Positions 26,145 to 34,594 of a stretch of 64,000 nucleotides of DNA are shown piece after piece. The notes under the pieces are model-generated. The model saw only the letters and a program-made list of their open reading frames with translations. It made no database searches and was not told the origin of the DNA. The translations under genes and the position numbers were made by a program. The stretch is from PZPK01 sp965230795 (lineage in GTDB: Bacteria; Pseudomonadota; Gammaproteobacteria; Pseudomonadales; Oleiphilaceae): positions 3,410,001 to 3,474,000 of the forward strand of contig OZ246020.1 of NCBI GenBank assembly GCA_965230795.1. The letters are read 5' to 3'. How positions within the stretch are numbered: the stretch's first letter is position 1; every line of letters starts with the position of its first letter.

Positions 26145-29100
26145 ATGAAGTTAAAGGTCATTTTATTTGGTATTACTCAAGCCCTGCGATTTACCGCCCT
26201 CCGCTTCCCTGAATTCAAAAAACGCCTCCACGAGAAAAACTTTATCGCCCAGATCAAAGTAATCGATGGTTCGGTCGGTCGCTGGTATCAGTTCAAGGAC
26301 GGCAAGATCATCAGCCGCCGCGGCATCCATCCTGATGCGGAAGTCGTCCTGCAGTTTGACACTGCCAAATCGGCCGTTGAGCTACTGACGCCGCCCATCG
26401 ACTGGCTGGAGCAGGTCACGGCCATGAAAACCCGTCGCGTGGACATGACCGGTCCAGAAGAGCTTACTAACTGGTTCGTGGCCACCCTGGGGCAAATTGT
26501 TGTCTTGCCCGAAACCCAAAAATACGGCACGGATATGGGCGATGGCGTTAAACGCTACGTCACCAATACCAATTCCGGTCCACTATTTGTGATCGTCAAA
26601 GACGGCAAGATCCTGCGAACTACGCCCATTGAGTTTGATAAGGATGATGCCGAAAGCTGGGAAATCCATGTTCGCGGCCAATCCTTTACACCACCGCGTC
26701 GCACCACCGCAGCACCCCACAGTCTGTGCTGGAAATCCACCGTCTACTCAAAGGACCGCTTGCTCTATCCGATGAAGCGGGTCGACTTTGACCCGGACGG
26801 CGAACGCAATTGCGAAAACCGGGGTATTTCCAGCTATGAGCGTATCTCCTGGGAAGAGGCGCTGGACATCGTCAGCAAGGAAATCAAACGGGTCAAGCGC
26901 GAGCATGGCCAGGGCGCCATTTGCTTTAACCATGGTTCCCACCATACCTGGGGCAACGTCGGCTATTACCTTAGCGCCGGCTACCGCTTCGCCAACGCCG
27001 TGGGGCATACCAAGGTGATGCACAATCCTGACAGCTGGGAGGGCTGGTACTGGGGTGCAACCCACCATTACGGCTACTCCATGCGCCTGGGCGGTGCTGA
27101 AGCCTATGGCACGCTCGAAGATTGCCTCGAACATTGCGAAATGATGGTGTTCTGGTCCAGTGATCCGGAAGCAACCAACGGCTGTTATGGCGCCTTTGAA
27201 GGCACGGTACGACGCCAATGGGCCAAAAAGCTCGGCATCAAATTCGTACATATTGATCCCTACATGAACCACACAGCGGCCTGGCTCGGCGGCAAATGGA
27301 TCGCGCCGAAGCCCGGTACCTGCCCGGCCCTGGCCCATGCCATTGCCTATGTCTGGATTACCGAGGAGCTATACGACAAGGACTATGTGGCGAAACGCAC
27401 AACGGGCTTTGATGTGTACAAGGCCTATCTGCTGGGTGAAGAGGACGGCGTGCTCAAGAGCCCCGAATGGCAGGAGCGTGAGACCGGCGTACCCGCCCGG
27501 GAAGTCCGCGCGCTGGCCCGTGAATGGGCAAAAAAGAAAACCTACCTGGGTGCCGGCGGTGTCGGCACCACGCTGGGCGGCGCCAACCGCAGTGCCACCG
27601 GTTCCCAATGGGCCCGTGCCATGATCTACCTGATGGCTCTTCGTGGCCTCGGCAAAGAAGGCATCAACTTTGGTAACTGCCAGACTGGTGCCCATATGGA
27701 CTTTGCCAATCCCTGGTTTCCCGGATATGCAGAGGGCGGGTTTTCGGCCGAGCTCAATCACACAGCCGCCAGCGTCAACATGTACCAACGCATGCCCACG
27801 CTGCCCAGTCGCAATACCTCTAACCAGATGATTCCCCGCCTGCACCTGCCCGAGGCGATTCTGGAAGGCAAGGCAGAAGGCTACATGACCGACCCCATCA
27901 ACATCGAGGGACAGTTCCAGAAGTTCAAATATCCGGCACCGGGACATTCGCCGATACAGATTCTCTATCGTTATGGCGGCGCGTCCTTCGGGACGCAGCC
28001 CAACACCAACCGGCATGTCAAAGCCTACCGTACCGACAAACTTCCCTTCGTGGTGAACCAGTCCATCTGGATGGAAGGGGAAGCCAAATTCGCCGACATT
28101 GTGCTGCCCGCCTGTACCAGCTTCGAGCGCTGGGACATCAGTGAAACCGCCGCCGCTGGCGGTTATGCCGAGCATTGCCAGGGCCAACTGAATCATCGGG
28201 TGGTGACGCTGCAGCACAAGTGTATTGAGCCGCTAGGCGAATCCCGCTCTGACTTCTGGATCTTCCATGAGCTCTCCAAGCGCATCGGTTTGGGCTCCTA
28301 TTTCAGCGAAGGCTTAAGCGAGTACGAATGGTGCAAACGCATCTATGAAAGCAGTCAGCTACCCAAGCACATCAGCTGGAAAAAATTCATGAAGAAGGGC
28401 TACTTTGTGGTCCCGCCGCGCCCACCGCTGAACCCGGATCCGAAGAAAGATCAGGACGTAGTGTCCTACCGCTGGTTTGCCGAAGGCCGTAAAAAAGACG
28501 TGGCTGAACTTGCCCCGATGCCTGGCGACTACACCGAAGAATTCGGTGAGGGTCTGCAAACCCAGTCCGGCAAAATCGAATTTGAGGCCAGCAGTCTGAA
28601 ACGCTTCGAAGCAGATCCGGAAAACCATGACCCGGAACGCCAGCCACTGAATCGTTATGTGCCTTCCTGGGAAGGACGCAACAGCGAACTCCATGAAAAG
28701 TATCCCTTGCAGATGGTGTCGCCGCATTCGCGTTACAGCTTTCACACCCTGGCCGATGGCAAGGACAGCATCATCAACGATATTGCCGACCACCGGGTCA
28801 ACATCGATGGCTACTACTGGATTGTGCGCATGAACACGCAGGATGCCAACCAGCGCGGCATTCGCCATAACGATCTGGTGAAGATCCACAATGATCGCGG
28901 CGCGGTGATTTGTGCGGCCCATTTGACCGAACGCCTGATGCCGGGCGTGATCCATTCCTATCAGGCTTCGTCCACCTACGACCCCATGGGTAAACCGGGG
29001 TATTCGGTGGATCGTGGTGGCTGCGTCAACCAGCTGACACCTCATCGTATGCAAAGCCGAAAAGTTCATTCAGCGGCCTACAACGCCTGTCTGGTAGAAA

Positions 29101-29168
29101 TCGAAAAATGGGACGGCAGTACCGAGCTGGATTCCCCCATTGAACACACCGAGGAGGTTCGCGCATGA
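26145..29168 (+). CDS. Transhydroxylase-like molybdopterin oxidoreductase, large subunit, with N-terminal SCP2-like domain
   Basis: A 1007-residue DMSO-reductase-family enzyme without Tat signal or N-terminal iron-sulfur motif. Residues from about 125 on match the large subunit of pyrogallol-phloroglucinol transhydroxylase and resorcinol hydroxylase. His266 (GSHHTWG) and Asp296-Ser297-Trp298 (HNPDSWEGW) correspond, with a constant offset of 122, to His144, Asp174, Ser175 (Mo ligand) and Trp176 of the Pelobacter enzyme as I remember it; Tyr528 (PGYAEG) would be Tyr404. Residues 1-120 are an added domain (WYQFKDGKIISRRG, VVLQFDTAKSAVELL) that looks like an SCP2 sterol-carrier fold. The protein should bind two molybdopterin guanine dinucleotides and act in the cytoplasm on a phenolic or other hydroxylated substrate. 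It is joined to the iron-sulfur subunit by ATGA. Confidence 0.88.
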   Translation: MKLKVILFGITQALRFTALRFPEFKKRLHEKNFIAQIKVIDGSVGRWYQFKDGKIISRRGIHPDAEVVLQFDTAKSAVELLTPPIDWLEQVTAMKTRRVDMTGPEELTNWFVATLGQIVVLPETQKYGTDMGDGVKRYVTNTNSGPLFVIVKDGKILRTTPIEFDKDDAESWEIHVRGQSFTPPRRTTAAPHSLCWKSTVYSKDRLLYPMKRVDFDPDGERNCENRGISSYERISWEEALDIVSKEIKRVKREHGQGAICFNHGSHHTWGNVGYYLSAGYRFANAVGHTKVMHNPDSWEGWYWGATHHYGYSMRLGGAEAYGTLEDCLEHCEMMVFWSSDPEATNGCYGAFEGTVRRQWAKKLGIKFVHIDPYMNHTAAWLGGKWIAPKPGTCPALAHAIAYVWITEELYDKDYVAKRTTGFDVYKAYLLGEEDGVLKSPEWQERETGVPAREVRALAREWAKKKTYLGAGGVGTTLGGANRSATGSQWARAMIYLMALRGLGKEGINFGNCQTGAHMDFANPWFPGYAEGGFSAELNHTAASVNMYQRMPTLPSRNTSNQMIPRLHLPEAILEGKAEGYMTDPINIEGQFQKFKYPAPGHSPIQILYRYGGASFGTQPNTNRHVKAYRTDKLPFVVNQSIWMEGEAKFADIVLPACTSFERWDISETAAAGGYAEHCQGQLNHRVVTLQHKCIEPLGESRSDFWIFHELSKRIGLGSYFSEGLSEYEWCKRIYESSQLPKHISWKKFMKKGYFVVPPRPPLNPDPKKDQDVVSYRWFAEGRKKDVAELAPMPGDYTEEFGEGLQTQSGKIEFEASSLKRFEADPENHDPERQPLNRYVPSWEGRNSELHEKYPLQMVSPHSRYSFHTLADGKDSIINDIADHRVNIDGYYWIVRMNTQDANQRGIRHNDLVKIHNDRGAVICAAHLTERLMPGVIHSYQASSTYDPMGKPGYSVDRGGCVNQLTPHRMQSRKVHSAAYNACLVEIEKWDGSTELDSPIEHTEEVRA

Positions 29169-30067
29169 GTCAGTCCAACACCAAAAAGTGGACCATGATT
29201 GTCGACATCGAAAAGTGCCACAACTGCAATAACTGCTTTATTTCCGCCAAGGATGAGCACGTCGGCAACGCTTTTCCCGGCTACTCGGAAGAACAACCTC
29301 TGCACGGGCATCGCTGGATCGACATTAAACGCAAGGAACGGGGACAGGCACCCATGGCAGAAGCCAACTTTATGCCGGTGATGTGCAATCACTGTGACGC
29401 CGCTCCCTGTCTGCGCAAGGACGGCGCTGTCTACAAACGCGCTGACGGTATTGTCATCATTGATCCGGACAAGGCAAAGGGTAAGAAGGAAATTGCCAGC
29501 TCCTGTCCCTACGGCCATATCTGGTGGAATGAAGAAAAGCAGCTGGCGCAGAAGTGGACCTTTGACGCCCATTTGCTGGACTCCGGCTGGGACAAACCCC
29601 GTTGTGTGCAGGTCTGTCCCACTGGCGCGCTGCAATCGAAGAAGGTAAATGACCGCGAATTAAAAGAACTGATCAATGTCGAAGCGCTGGAAGAACCCAG
29701 ACCGGAATTGCGTACCCAGTCGCGCGTCTATTACAAAAACCTGCATCTGATCAAAAGCTGGTTTCTGGGCGCGTCCGTCACCGCAAGCGTTGACGGCATT
29801 GAAGAATGTCTCGCCGATGCCACCGTTGTTCTGTACAAGTCGGGTGAGAAAATCGCCGAAACCACCACTGATGCCTTCGGTGAGTTCAAGTTCGACAAGC
29901 TGCGGGATCAGAAAGCCCTGTATACCCTGCTGATCAAATCTGACTCACTGCCGACTAAACGTATTGAGGTGGAGCTCGACGGCAGCCGTTATCTGGGTAC
30001 CATCAGTATGGATACAACGCCAAGGCCTTCAGCGGCAGTTCGGCCCCCGGAAAATGCAGAGTGCTGA
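29165..30067 (+). CDS. Transhydroxylase-like iron-sulfur subunit with C-terminal beta-barrel domain
   Basis: A 300-residue partner of the molybdoenzyme; its ATG overlaps the previous stop (ATGA). Cys groups typical of a dicluster ferredoxin subunit are C18/C21/C24 (CHNCNNC), C74/C77/C82 (CNHCDAAPC), C114 (CPYG) and C147/C151 (CVQVCPTGAL). Residues about 203-285 (SVTASVDGIEECLADATVVL, then TTTDAFGEFKFDKL) form a transthyretin/carboxypeptidase-regulatory-like beta domain, as in the small subunit of the Pelobacter transhydroxylase, which strengthens the identification. No twin-arginine signal, so the complex is cytoplasmic. Confidence 0.88.
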   Translation: MSQSNTKKWTMIVDIEKCHNCNNCFISAKDEHVGNAFPGYSEEQPLHGHRWIDIKRKERGQAPMAEANFMPVMCNHCDAAPCLRKDGAVYKRADGIVIIDPDKAKGKKEIASSCPYGHIWWNEEKQLAQKWTFDAHLLDSGWDKPRCVQVCPTGALQSKKVNDRELKELINVEALEEPRPELRTQSRVYYKNLHLIKSWFLGASVTASVDGIEECLADATVVLYKSGEKIAETTTDAFGEFKFDKLRDQKALYTLLIKSDSLPTKRIEVELDGSRYLGTISMDTTPRPSAAVRPPENAEC

Positions 30068-30142
30068 CAGGCGCGAAACCGGCAAGCAAAAAAAGACGTC
30101 CCTGTCATAGATTTGCCTCGCTCCAGTTATCGTTGCATTACC

Positions 30143-30442
30143 CTAAAGGGATGAAAAGTAGGCCGCCAGATTGGCGATATCCGTATCATTGAGCGGCTTG
30201 GCCATGGCTTCCATTACCGGATCCTTGCGGGCGCCGGCCTTAAAAGCTTTGAGCTGCTTTTCCAGATAAGCGGCTTTCTGCCCGGCCAGGTTTGGGTATA
30301 TGGGTGCTGCAGATATCCCCTTGGCACCATGACAACTCACACAAGTGGCGGCACGCGCTTGACCCGCTTGCAGATCGGCCGCACCGCTATGGGCGGACGA
30401 CAGCAATAATACGGTCGCCAACAAGGCATTGAGTTTTTGCAT
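30143..30442 (-). CDS. Small periplasmic cytochrome c
   Basis: A 99-residue class I cytochrome c: signal peptide ending near SGAAD, one haem-binding CVSCH, the PNLAGQKAAYLEKQLKAF segment and an axial Met candidate in VMEAMAKPLND. It resembles the c553/c4 half-domain type that shuttles electrons to terminal oxidases. It is the last gene of a tight three-gene unit after the CBS-domain and ribosome-hibernation-factor-like genes (gap of nine bases to the CBS gene). Confidence 0.92.
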   Translation of the reverse strand: MQKLNALLATVLLLSSAHSGAADLQAGQARAATCVSCHGAKGISAAPIYPNLAGQKAAYLEKQLKAFKAGARKDPVMEAMAKPLNDTDIANLAAYFSSL

Positions 30443-30451
30443 AGATTACTC

Positions 30452-31021
30452 CTAATTGAAAATACGTCTGACTTTATTGAAGAGCTCATCAAAGGTAATG
30501 GACTCAGCTACGTTTAGCGGAACAAACAGGCGACGGGCGATATCGTGAGCTGAAATCAGACCACGCACCTTACTGGACTCCGCTTCCAGCACCAGACAAA
30601 AGGACTGGTGATGATCTCTTAGTGACTCCACCAGCTCGCCAACCGTGGCTCTGGCAACCTCACCATAAGAAAGCGCAATCAGGTCGTGGCGCCGTTTCAT
30701 CAGATCCTCGACAACGAGTTCATCACGTCGATAACCCGAGGCGACTTTCTTGACCAGTTCCGGTCCACTAAGATCCTGCAGGCAGACCAGCCCGACCATT
30801 TCTCCGCCGCCATCCACCACAATCTGAGACTGGATATGCATATTCTTCATCAGGCGTTCAGCCAGTTCAGCGGCGCATCCGGCATTGAGCACCACCGGAC
30901 TTATCTGAGTGAAGTCAGAAAGCACTTCGATGGCTTCGGACTCCAGTGTCAAATCGCCAAAATTCATCGGATGCGTGACAGTTGAATGGGAATCAATAGG
31001 TACCAAGTTAAGCTTGTTCAT
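30452..31021 (-). CDS. CBS-domain protein
   Basis: A 189-residue cytosolic protein made of two CBS-like repeats (about 35-95 and 100-165), with VVDGGGEMVGLVCLQDLSGP and LVLEAESSKVRGLISAHDIA as their characteristic second strands and helices. Such proteins sense adenine nucleotides and regulate a partner. It lies between the hibernation-factor-like gene (14 bases upstream) and the cytochrome c gene, suggesting an energy-status role. Confidence 0.85.
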   Translation of the reverse strand: MNKLNLVPIDSHSTVTHPMNFGDLTLESEAIEVLSDFTQISPVVLNAGCAAELAERLMKNMHIQSQIVVDGGGEMVGLVCLQDLSGPELVKKVASGYRRDELVVEDLMKRRHDLIALSYGEVARATVGELVESLRDHHQSFCLVLEAESSKVRGLISAHDIARRLFVPLNVAESITFDELFNKVRRIFN

Positions 31022-31035
31022 GGTTCAGCCCCCCA

Positions 31036-31362
31036 TTAAATACTGTCATGCAGGTCGCGTCGGCTCTGAGCCCGCTGACTGCGTGACAGGGTGTTGGAAA
31101 GTTTTTCCAGCGCGCGATCAAATGCGAATCGTGCATTGGGATTCTGTTCGGATAAGTCGAACTGGCGTTTGTGCGGCGCCCGCACAGAAATATGGCAAGT
31201 GGCGCAATCCTGCTCGGGGTCACGCCGGGATTGACGACTGAAGACAACCTGCGTTCGCAATAATTCAGGTGCCGCACTCGCCAGCTTCATGCAACGCTGT
31301 TGCACATAGGTTTTCAGGTCACGGTTATCCGTGCCATGACGAAAGGCAATGGAAACGATCAT
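31036..31362 (-). CDS. Ribosome hibernation promoting factor / RaiA-like protein
   Basis: A 108-residue protein of the HPF/RaiA (sigma-54 modulation protein) type: beginning IVSIAFRHGTDNRDLKTYVQ, a central strand with VRAPHKRQFDL and a C-terminal helix FAFDRALEKLSNTLSRSQRA. It is short, like HPF-short/YfiA-core proteins that bind the 30S decoding region. The ATG at 31362 has GAGGTGATC upstream; the GTG nine bases earlier overlaps that site. Odd: it contains C53-A-T-C56-H57, a CxxCH triplet not expected in this family. First gene of an operon with the CBS protein and a cytochrome c. Confidence 0.75.
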   Translation of the reverse strand: MIVSIAFRHGTDNRDLKTYVQQRCMKLASAAPELLRTQVVFSRQSRRDPEQDCATCHISVRAPHKRQFDLSEQNPNARFAFDRALEKLSNTLSRSQRAQSRRDLHDSI

Positions 31363-31454
31363 AGTGATCACCTCGTAAATTTATTTTCGGAAATCCGATA
31401 AGCGCACGATCAAACACCTCAACGGTTGCGCGGGCGCGTTATCTTGAAAATCAA

Positions 31455-31781
31455 TTAGACGAGGTGGCTTGGGGGTGCTCGAATGAGGTGGCTGGAATCA
31501 GCCTGGAAACAGACAAGATGTGAAGCAAGATTGGCTACGCCAAGCTGGCTCGATTTCAGGGAAATCGGTAATCGCGTAAGAATGAATTCCGGGTCTTCCC
31601 AATCATCGGAGACATCCAGAAGGTCCTGTGTATCGTGTTCAAACAGGACGAGCTGACTTGGCGATTCAAACTGCTGAAAGTGTTTCAGCTCGACAGCCTG
31701 CACAGACATCAGCGTGAACATCAGCGCGAGAACACTGAATACCCAATACCTCTGTTTCATTGACTGCCTGACTATCGACAT
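31455..31781 (-). CDS. Small secreted hypothetical protein
   Basis: About 108 residues from an ATG at 31781 (AGGA eight bases upstream), or 101 from the ATG at 31760. The N-terminus is a signal peptide (YWVFSVLALMFTLMSVQA, cleavage near VQA-VE). The mature part is short and acidic with no family that I recognise (QLVLFEHDTQDLLDVSDDW). Upstream of and on the same strand as the hibernation-factor operon, but with a gap of about 90 bases. Confidence 0.55.
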   Translation of the reverse strand: MSIVRQSMKQRYWVFSVLALMFTLMSVQAVELKHFQQFESPSQLVLFEHDTQDLLDVSDDWEDPEFILTRLPISLKSSQLGVANLASHLVCFQADSSHLIRAPPSHLV

Positions 31782-31981
31782 AAAGTCTGTCCTGCCAAAA
31801 CCGGCTGATGAGCTGATGAAGCGTACCGATGCATAATCAGAGCGCATCCAAACACGCCCTATCAACATCGATGTGTTTAGCTTAGTCCAGTCCGATTTAG
31901 AAAAAAAGTGATTAGTTCAAAGCTAAACAGATTGTTACCTTCGGCAATGTAAATCGGTTGGCGGCTATTCACTGAAACCAC

Positions 31982-32371
31982 TTATGCTTCCACCAGCAAT
32001 GCCAACACCGCTCCGACCTCCGCCAGATAGGTCAGTGCCGCGGCAAGCCGGCGTACCTGGAAAGCGGAAGTCAGCATGCTGAAGGCATGCAGAACACGCC
32101 CAACGCTGAAGGCGATCACGACTGTAGCCAGCAGGCTTGTCGAGGCATTGGCCAGTTCCAGCGCCAGGACAATCAGGGCAAAGATGGTGACATGTTCAAC
32201 GCCGTTACCGTGGGCACGAATCGCCGCTTTCATTTCTTTTTTGCCGCCATCACCATTGGCCACGCGCAGGGTAATGCGTCGATAAGAGACGTTCAAAGCC
32301 AGGGCAATAACGATGGCGGCGTTCACGGCCACACACCAGATAAACCAGTCAAAATCGAGAATATTAGGCAC
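31982..32371 (-). CDS. MAPEG family membrane protein
   Basis: A 129-residue protein with four membrane segments and the MAPEG pattern: an early arginine-rich loop (YRRITLRVANGD), AIRAHGNGVEHVTIFALIVL (the conserved Ala-x3-Asn/Gly-x2-Glu region), then GRVLHAFSML. Members are glutathione-dependent or eicosanoid-type transferases in eukaryotes; bacterial ones are mostly of unknown substrate. It lies 15 bases downstream of the lipoprotein gene and probably belongs to the same operon. Confidence 0.88.
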   Translation of the reverse strand: MPNILDFDWFIWCVAVNAAIVIALALNVSYRRITLRVANGDGGKKEMKAAIRAHGNGVEHVTIFALIVLALELANASTSLLATVVIAFSVGRVLHAFSMLTSAFQVRRLAAALTYLAEVGAVLALLVEA

Positions 32372-32386
32372 CTGTTTTTCTCCTCG

Positions 32387-33124
32387 TTAAAACTTCATCC
32401 ACTTACGAAACAGCAGGGGTTCATAACCGAAAATGGCATTGAGATGATGCAGATAAGCGTGCTGTCCCTGGTTCTGCCATAGGGTGACGAGACGCGCCTC
32501 CACCCTGGCATAGTGGGTAAACAGATCGTCTTCTTCTGTCTGATCCATATCCTGGGAAATCGCTTCGATCAACTGCAGCCAGGTGGCACTGACGCCCATG
32601 ATGAAGCTTGGCCAGGTCTGCTGAATCAGGGGGTCCCAGTTGGGGTCACTGAGCGCATCAATTTCATCAATACCCGTTTTGCTGCGGCAGTCGTAGCGGA
32701 GAGACAGCAGCTTGCCACGATGACGTATCTCGGCCAGCACTGGATTAGCATCCACCATCTCCCTGACCCGCTCTTCGGTGTCGGCATCGCTGAAGTAGAA
32801 AAAGCTGAATTGGTGCCCGGTGGCATCTGGAGCGGCGCGGCGATGAAAACGCCATAGGGGCATGTGCTGGCGCTCGGTCAGCAAGACCGGCTTGATGACG
32901 CGATCCGCCAGGATGAGATCGAGGGAAAAATCCGTCTCGTCATTGGCGTCAAAGGCGAGCCGAAAACAGAGCTGATGCCATTGCCCGTTGCCATCCGCCA
33001 TGGGCATGGCATTGCCGGATACCATCGTCACAGAACGCTCCTGCTCCAACCCGGAAAAATGCGCACAGCCCCCGAGACAAAGCAGTGTTAAGAGCAATAT
33101 TGAGCGGAGCAAACAAGACGACAT
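32387..33124 (-). CDS. Lipoprotein of unknown function
   Basis: A 245-residue protein from the ATG at 33124 with GGAGG just upstream. Residues 1-20 form a lipoprotein signal with lipobox LGGC (Cys20). The mature part is soluble, rich in Asp/Glu, Trp and Arg, with no domain I can name. Followed 15 bases later by the MAPEG protein gene. Confidence 0.75.
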   Translation of the reverse strand: MSSCLLRSILLLTLLCLGGCAHFSGLEQERSVTMVSGNAMPMADGNGQWHQLCFRLAFDANDETDFSLDLILADRVIKPVLLTERQHMPLWRFHRRAAPDATGHQFSFFYFSDADTEERVREMVDANPVLAEIRHRGKLLSLRYDCRSKTGIDEIDALSDPNWDPLIQQTWPSFIMGVSATWLQLIEAISQDMDQTEEDDLFTHYARVEARLVTLWQNQGQHAYLHHLNAIFGYEPLLFRKWMKF

Positions 33125-33200
33125 CCATCCTCCATGGTCAGCGACATTCGCCAACTATTGTAGGAGGGGATCCGCGCCTTGTCCTGCGCCGTTGTGAAAC

Positions 33201-33605
33201 TCATTGTTGCAAGGAAGCCGCTTCCTGATGTTCAACCAAATCAATATAGAAGCCGGCCGGATCCTGGATGATAAAGTGACGCTGGCCCCAGTCCTCGTCT
33301 TTCAGCTCCATCGCCACCATCAGCTTGAGATCCTGTGCCTGCACATAGGCGGCCTGCGCGTCCTTTACTTCCAGTGACAGCACATAGCCTTCACTTGCCA
33401 TTCTGGCATGCAGAAAGTCTGGCTGACTGGCATGCTCCGGCATCAGAAAGCCGAGCTGAACGCCGGTATTGGGTGAGACCAGATGCAGATAAAAATCAGC
33501 CTGGTAAAACACCGCGTGAAAGCCAAACACCGATTCATAAAACTGCTTCAGGGAGGCCAGCTCGGTGCTGACCATTACCGGAAACATGGCATCAAATTCG
33601 ATCAT
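33201..33605 (-). CDS. VOC (glyoxalase/bleomycin resistance) family protein
   Basis: A 134-residue single-module VOC protein: MFPVMVSTELASLKQFYESV at the start and HFIIQDPAGFYIDLVEH at the end with the expected C-terminal metal-ligand Glu. The ATG at 33605 is preferred because AGGAG lies eight bases upstream; another ATG two codons earlier is too close to it. Function of such small proteins ranges from glyoxalases to antibiotic binding; no assignment possible. The AraC regulator ends 42 bases beyond its start on the same strand. Confidence 0.87.
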   Translation of the reverse strand: MIEFDAMFPVMVSTELASLKQFYESVFGFHAVFYQADFYLHLVSPNTGVQLGFLMPEHASQPDFLHARMASEGYVLSLEVKDAQAAYVQAQDLKLMVAMELKDEDWGQRHFIIQDPAGFYIDLVEHQEAASLQQ

Positions 33606-33647
33606 GAACATTGCTCCTTTGGGCTTGGGTTCAGGATCGATTCTGGC

Positions 33648-34463
33648 TTAAGGGAGACGGGTCGTATTGTATAAAACGGACAAACGCTGAAATTCACGGG
33701 GCGTCACACCAGCGTGACGTTTAAAGCTGCGGATAAAGTGGGGCTGATCATAAAACGCATCGAGCCATTGCAAGCGTCCCGCATCTTGCCGCATCAGCCC
33801 CAGCACCCGCTGGAATCGCAGCACCTGGGAGAAGACCTTGGGCGACAGTCCGAGGTATTGCCGGGACAAGCGGCGCAACTGCCTGGGTGAGATGCCACAT
33901 TCAGACGGGATTGTCACCAGATTCTCGTTGCTCAGGGCGCCATCACAACAGGCGCGTACAAAGCGCGACAGGCGACGATCAATCACGGGGGTGGTGACCC
34001 GGCCCAGAAGAATGGGTTCCAGGGCAGCGCAACGGGTATGGAAGTTGGCAGACTGACTACCAGCCAGCGCCTCATGGATCGGCTCGCTCAGGGAGAGCGG
34101 CATCACCTCGCTGGCGGCCGTCTCGGCATCAATAGCCCATTCACCCAAAGGCATCGCGATCACGCCCTGCTGTCCCAGCAAGCGAAAACGCAAACCAAAA
34201 AAACTGGCCGGGCCTTCCAGCTCAAAGACAATGGCTTCGTCGAAGGGCGCCACCAAAAAGCTGCTGTGCGGATCATTGAGATCGATAATCCAGTCGACAC
34301 AGGCATCCGGTACACTGCGATAGGCGAAGCGACCCGCTGGCACATTCAATTGCCAGAAGCATTGCAACCAGTGTTGCAAGGGTGGCCTGGGGGCATAGGT
34401 CAGGTAGGCATCCGCATCGTCCACCCTGCCCTGACAAGGCTGATAATCAATATTCAGCAGCAT
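33648..34463 (-). CDS. AraC family regulator with DUF6597-like N-terminus
   Basis: A 271-residue AraC protein of a type different from the others here: the N-terminus (AYLTYAPRPPLQHWLQCFWQ, then VPDACVDWIIDL) matches regulators often found beside VOC/glyoxalase or DUF genes. The C-terminus has the DNA-binding unit with CGISPRQLRRLSRQYLGLSP and QPHFIRSFKRHAGVTPREF. It is upstream of the VOC gene on the same strand and may regulate it. Confidence 0.88.
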   Translation of the reverse strand: MLLNIDYQPCQGRVDDADAYLTYAPRPPLQHWLQCFWQLNVPAGRFAYRSVPDACVDWIIDLNDPHSSFLVAPFDEAIVFELEGPASFFGLRFRLLGQQGVIAMPLGEWAIDAETAASEVMPLSLSEPIHEALAGSQSANFHTRCAALEPILLGRVTTPVIDRRLSRFVRACCDGALSNENLVTIPSECGISPRQLRRLSRQYLGLSPKVFSQVLRFQRVLGLMRQDAGRLQWLDAFYDQPHFIRSFKRHAGVTPREFQRLSVLYNTTRLP

Positions 34464-34520
34464 GGTCTATATCTACTAACCGTTTTGCTATCGCTTGAGA
34501 GCGATAGTATTCAGATAGAA

Positions 34521-34552
34521 AAAAAGGGGCAAGCTCGTGCTTGCCCCTTTTT
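34521..34552 (-). terminator. Terminator after the CocE/NonD hydrolase gene
   Basis: AAAAAGGGGCAAGC (34521-34534), four-base loop, GCTTGCCCCTTTTT (34539-34552): a perfect stem with A/T flanks, active in either direction and 43 bases past the stop at 34595. Confidence 0.9.
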
Positions 34553-34594
34553 CCCTGATACCTTAACTGTTGAGATCCTCCTCAAGCCAGTTCA

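Noticed and set aside
27369..28217. Minus-strand open frame inside the molybdoenzyme gene
   Set aside because: Antisense to conserved catalytic sequence; product has no recognisable domain.
31188..31209. CxxCH as a covalent haem site in the hibernation-factor-like protein
   Set aside because: The protein has no export signal and the rest fits the HPF fold, so a c-type haem is not supported; kept only as a possible redox or zinc pair.
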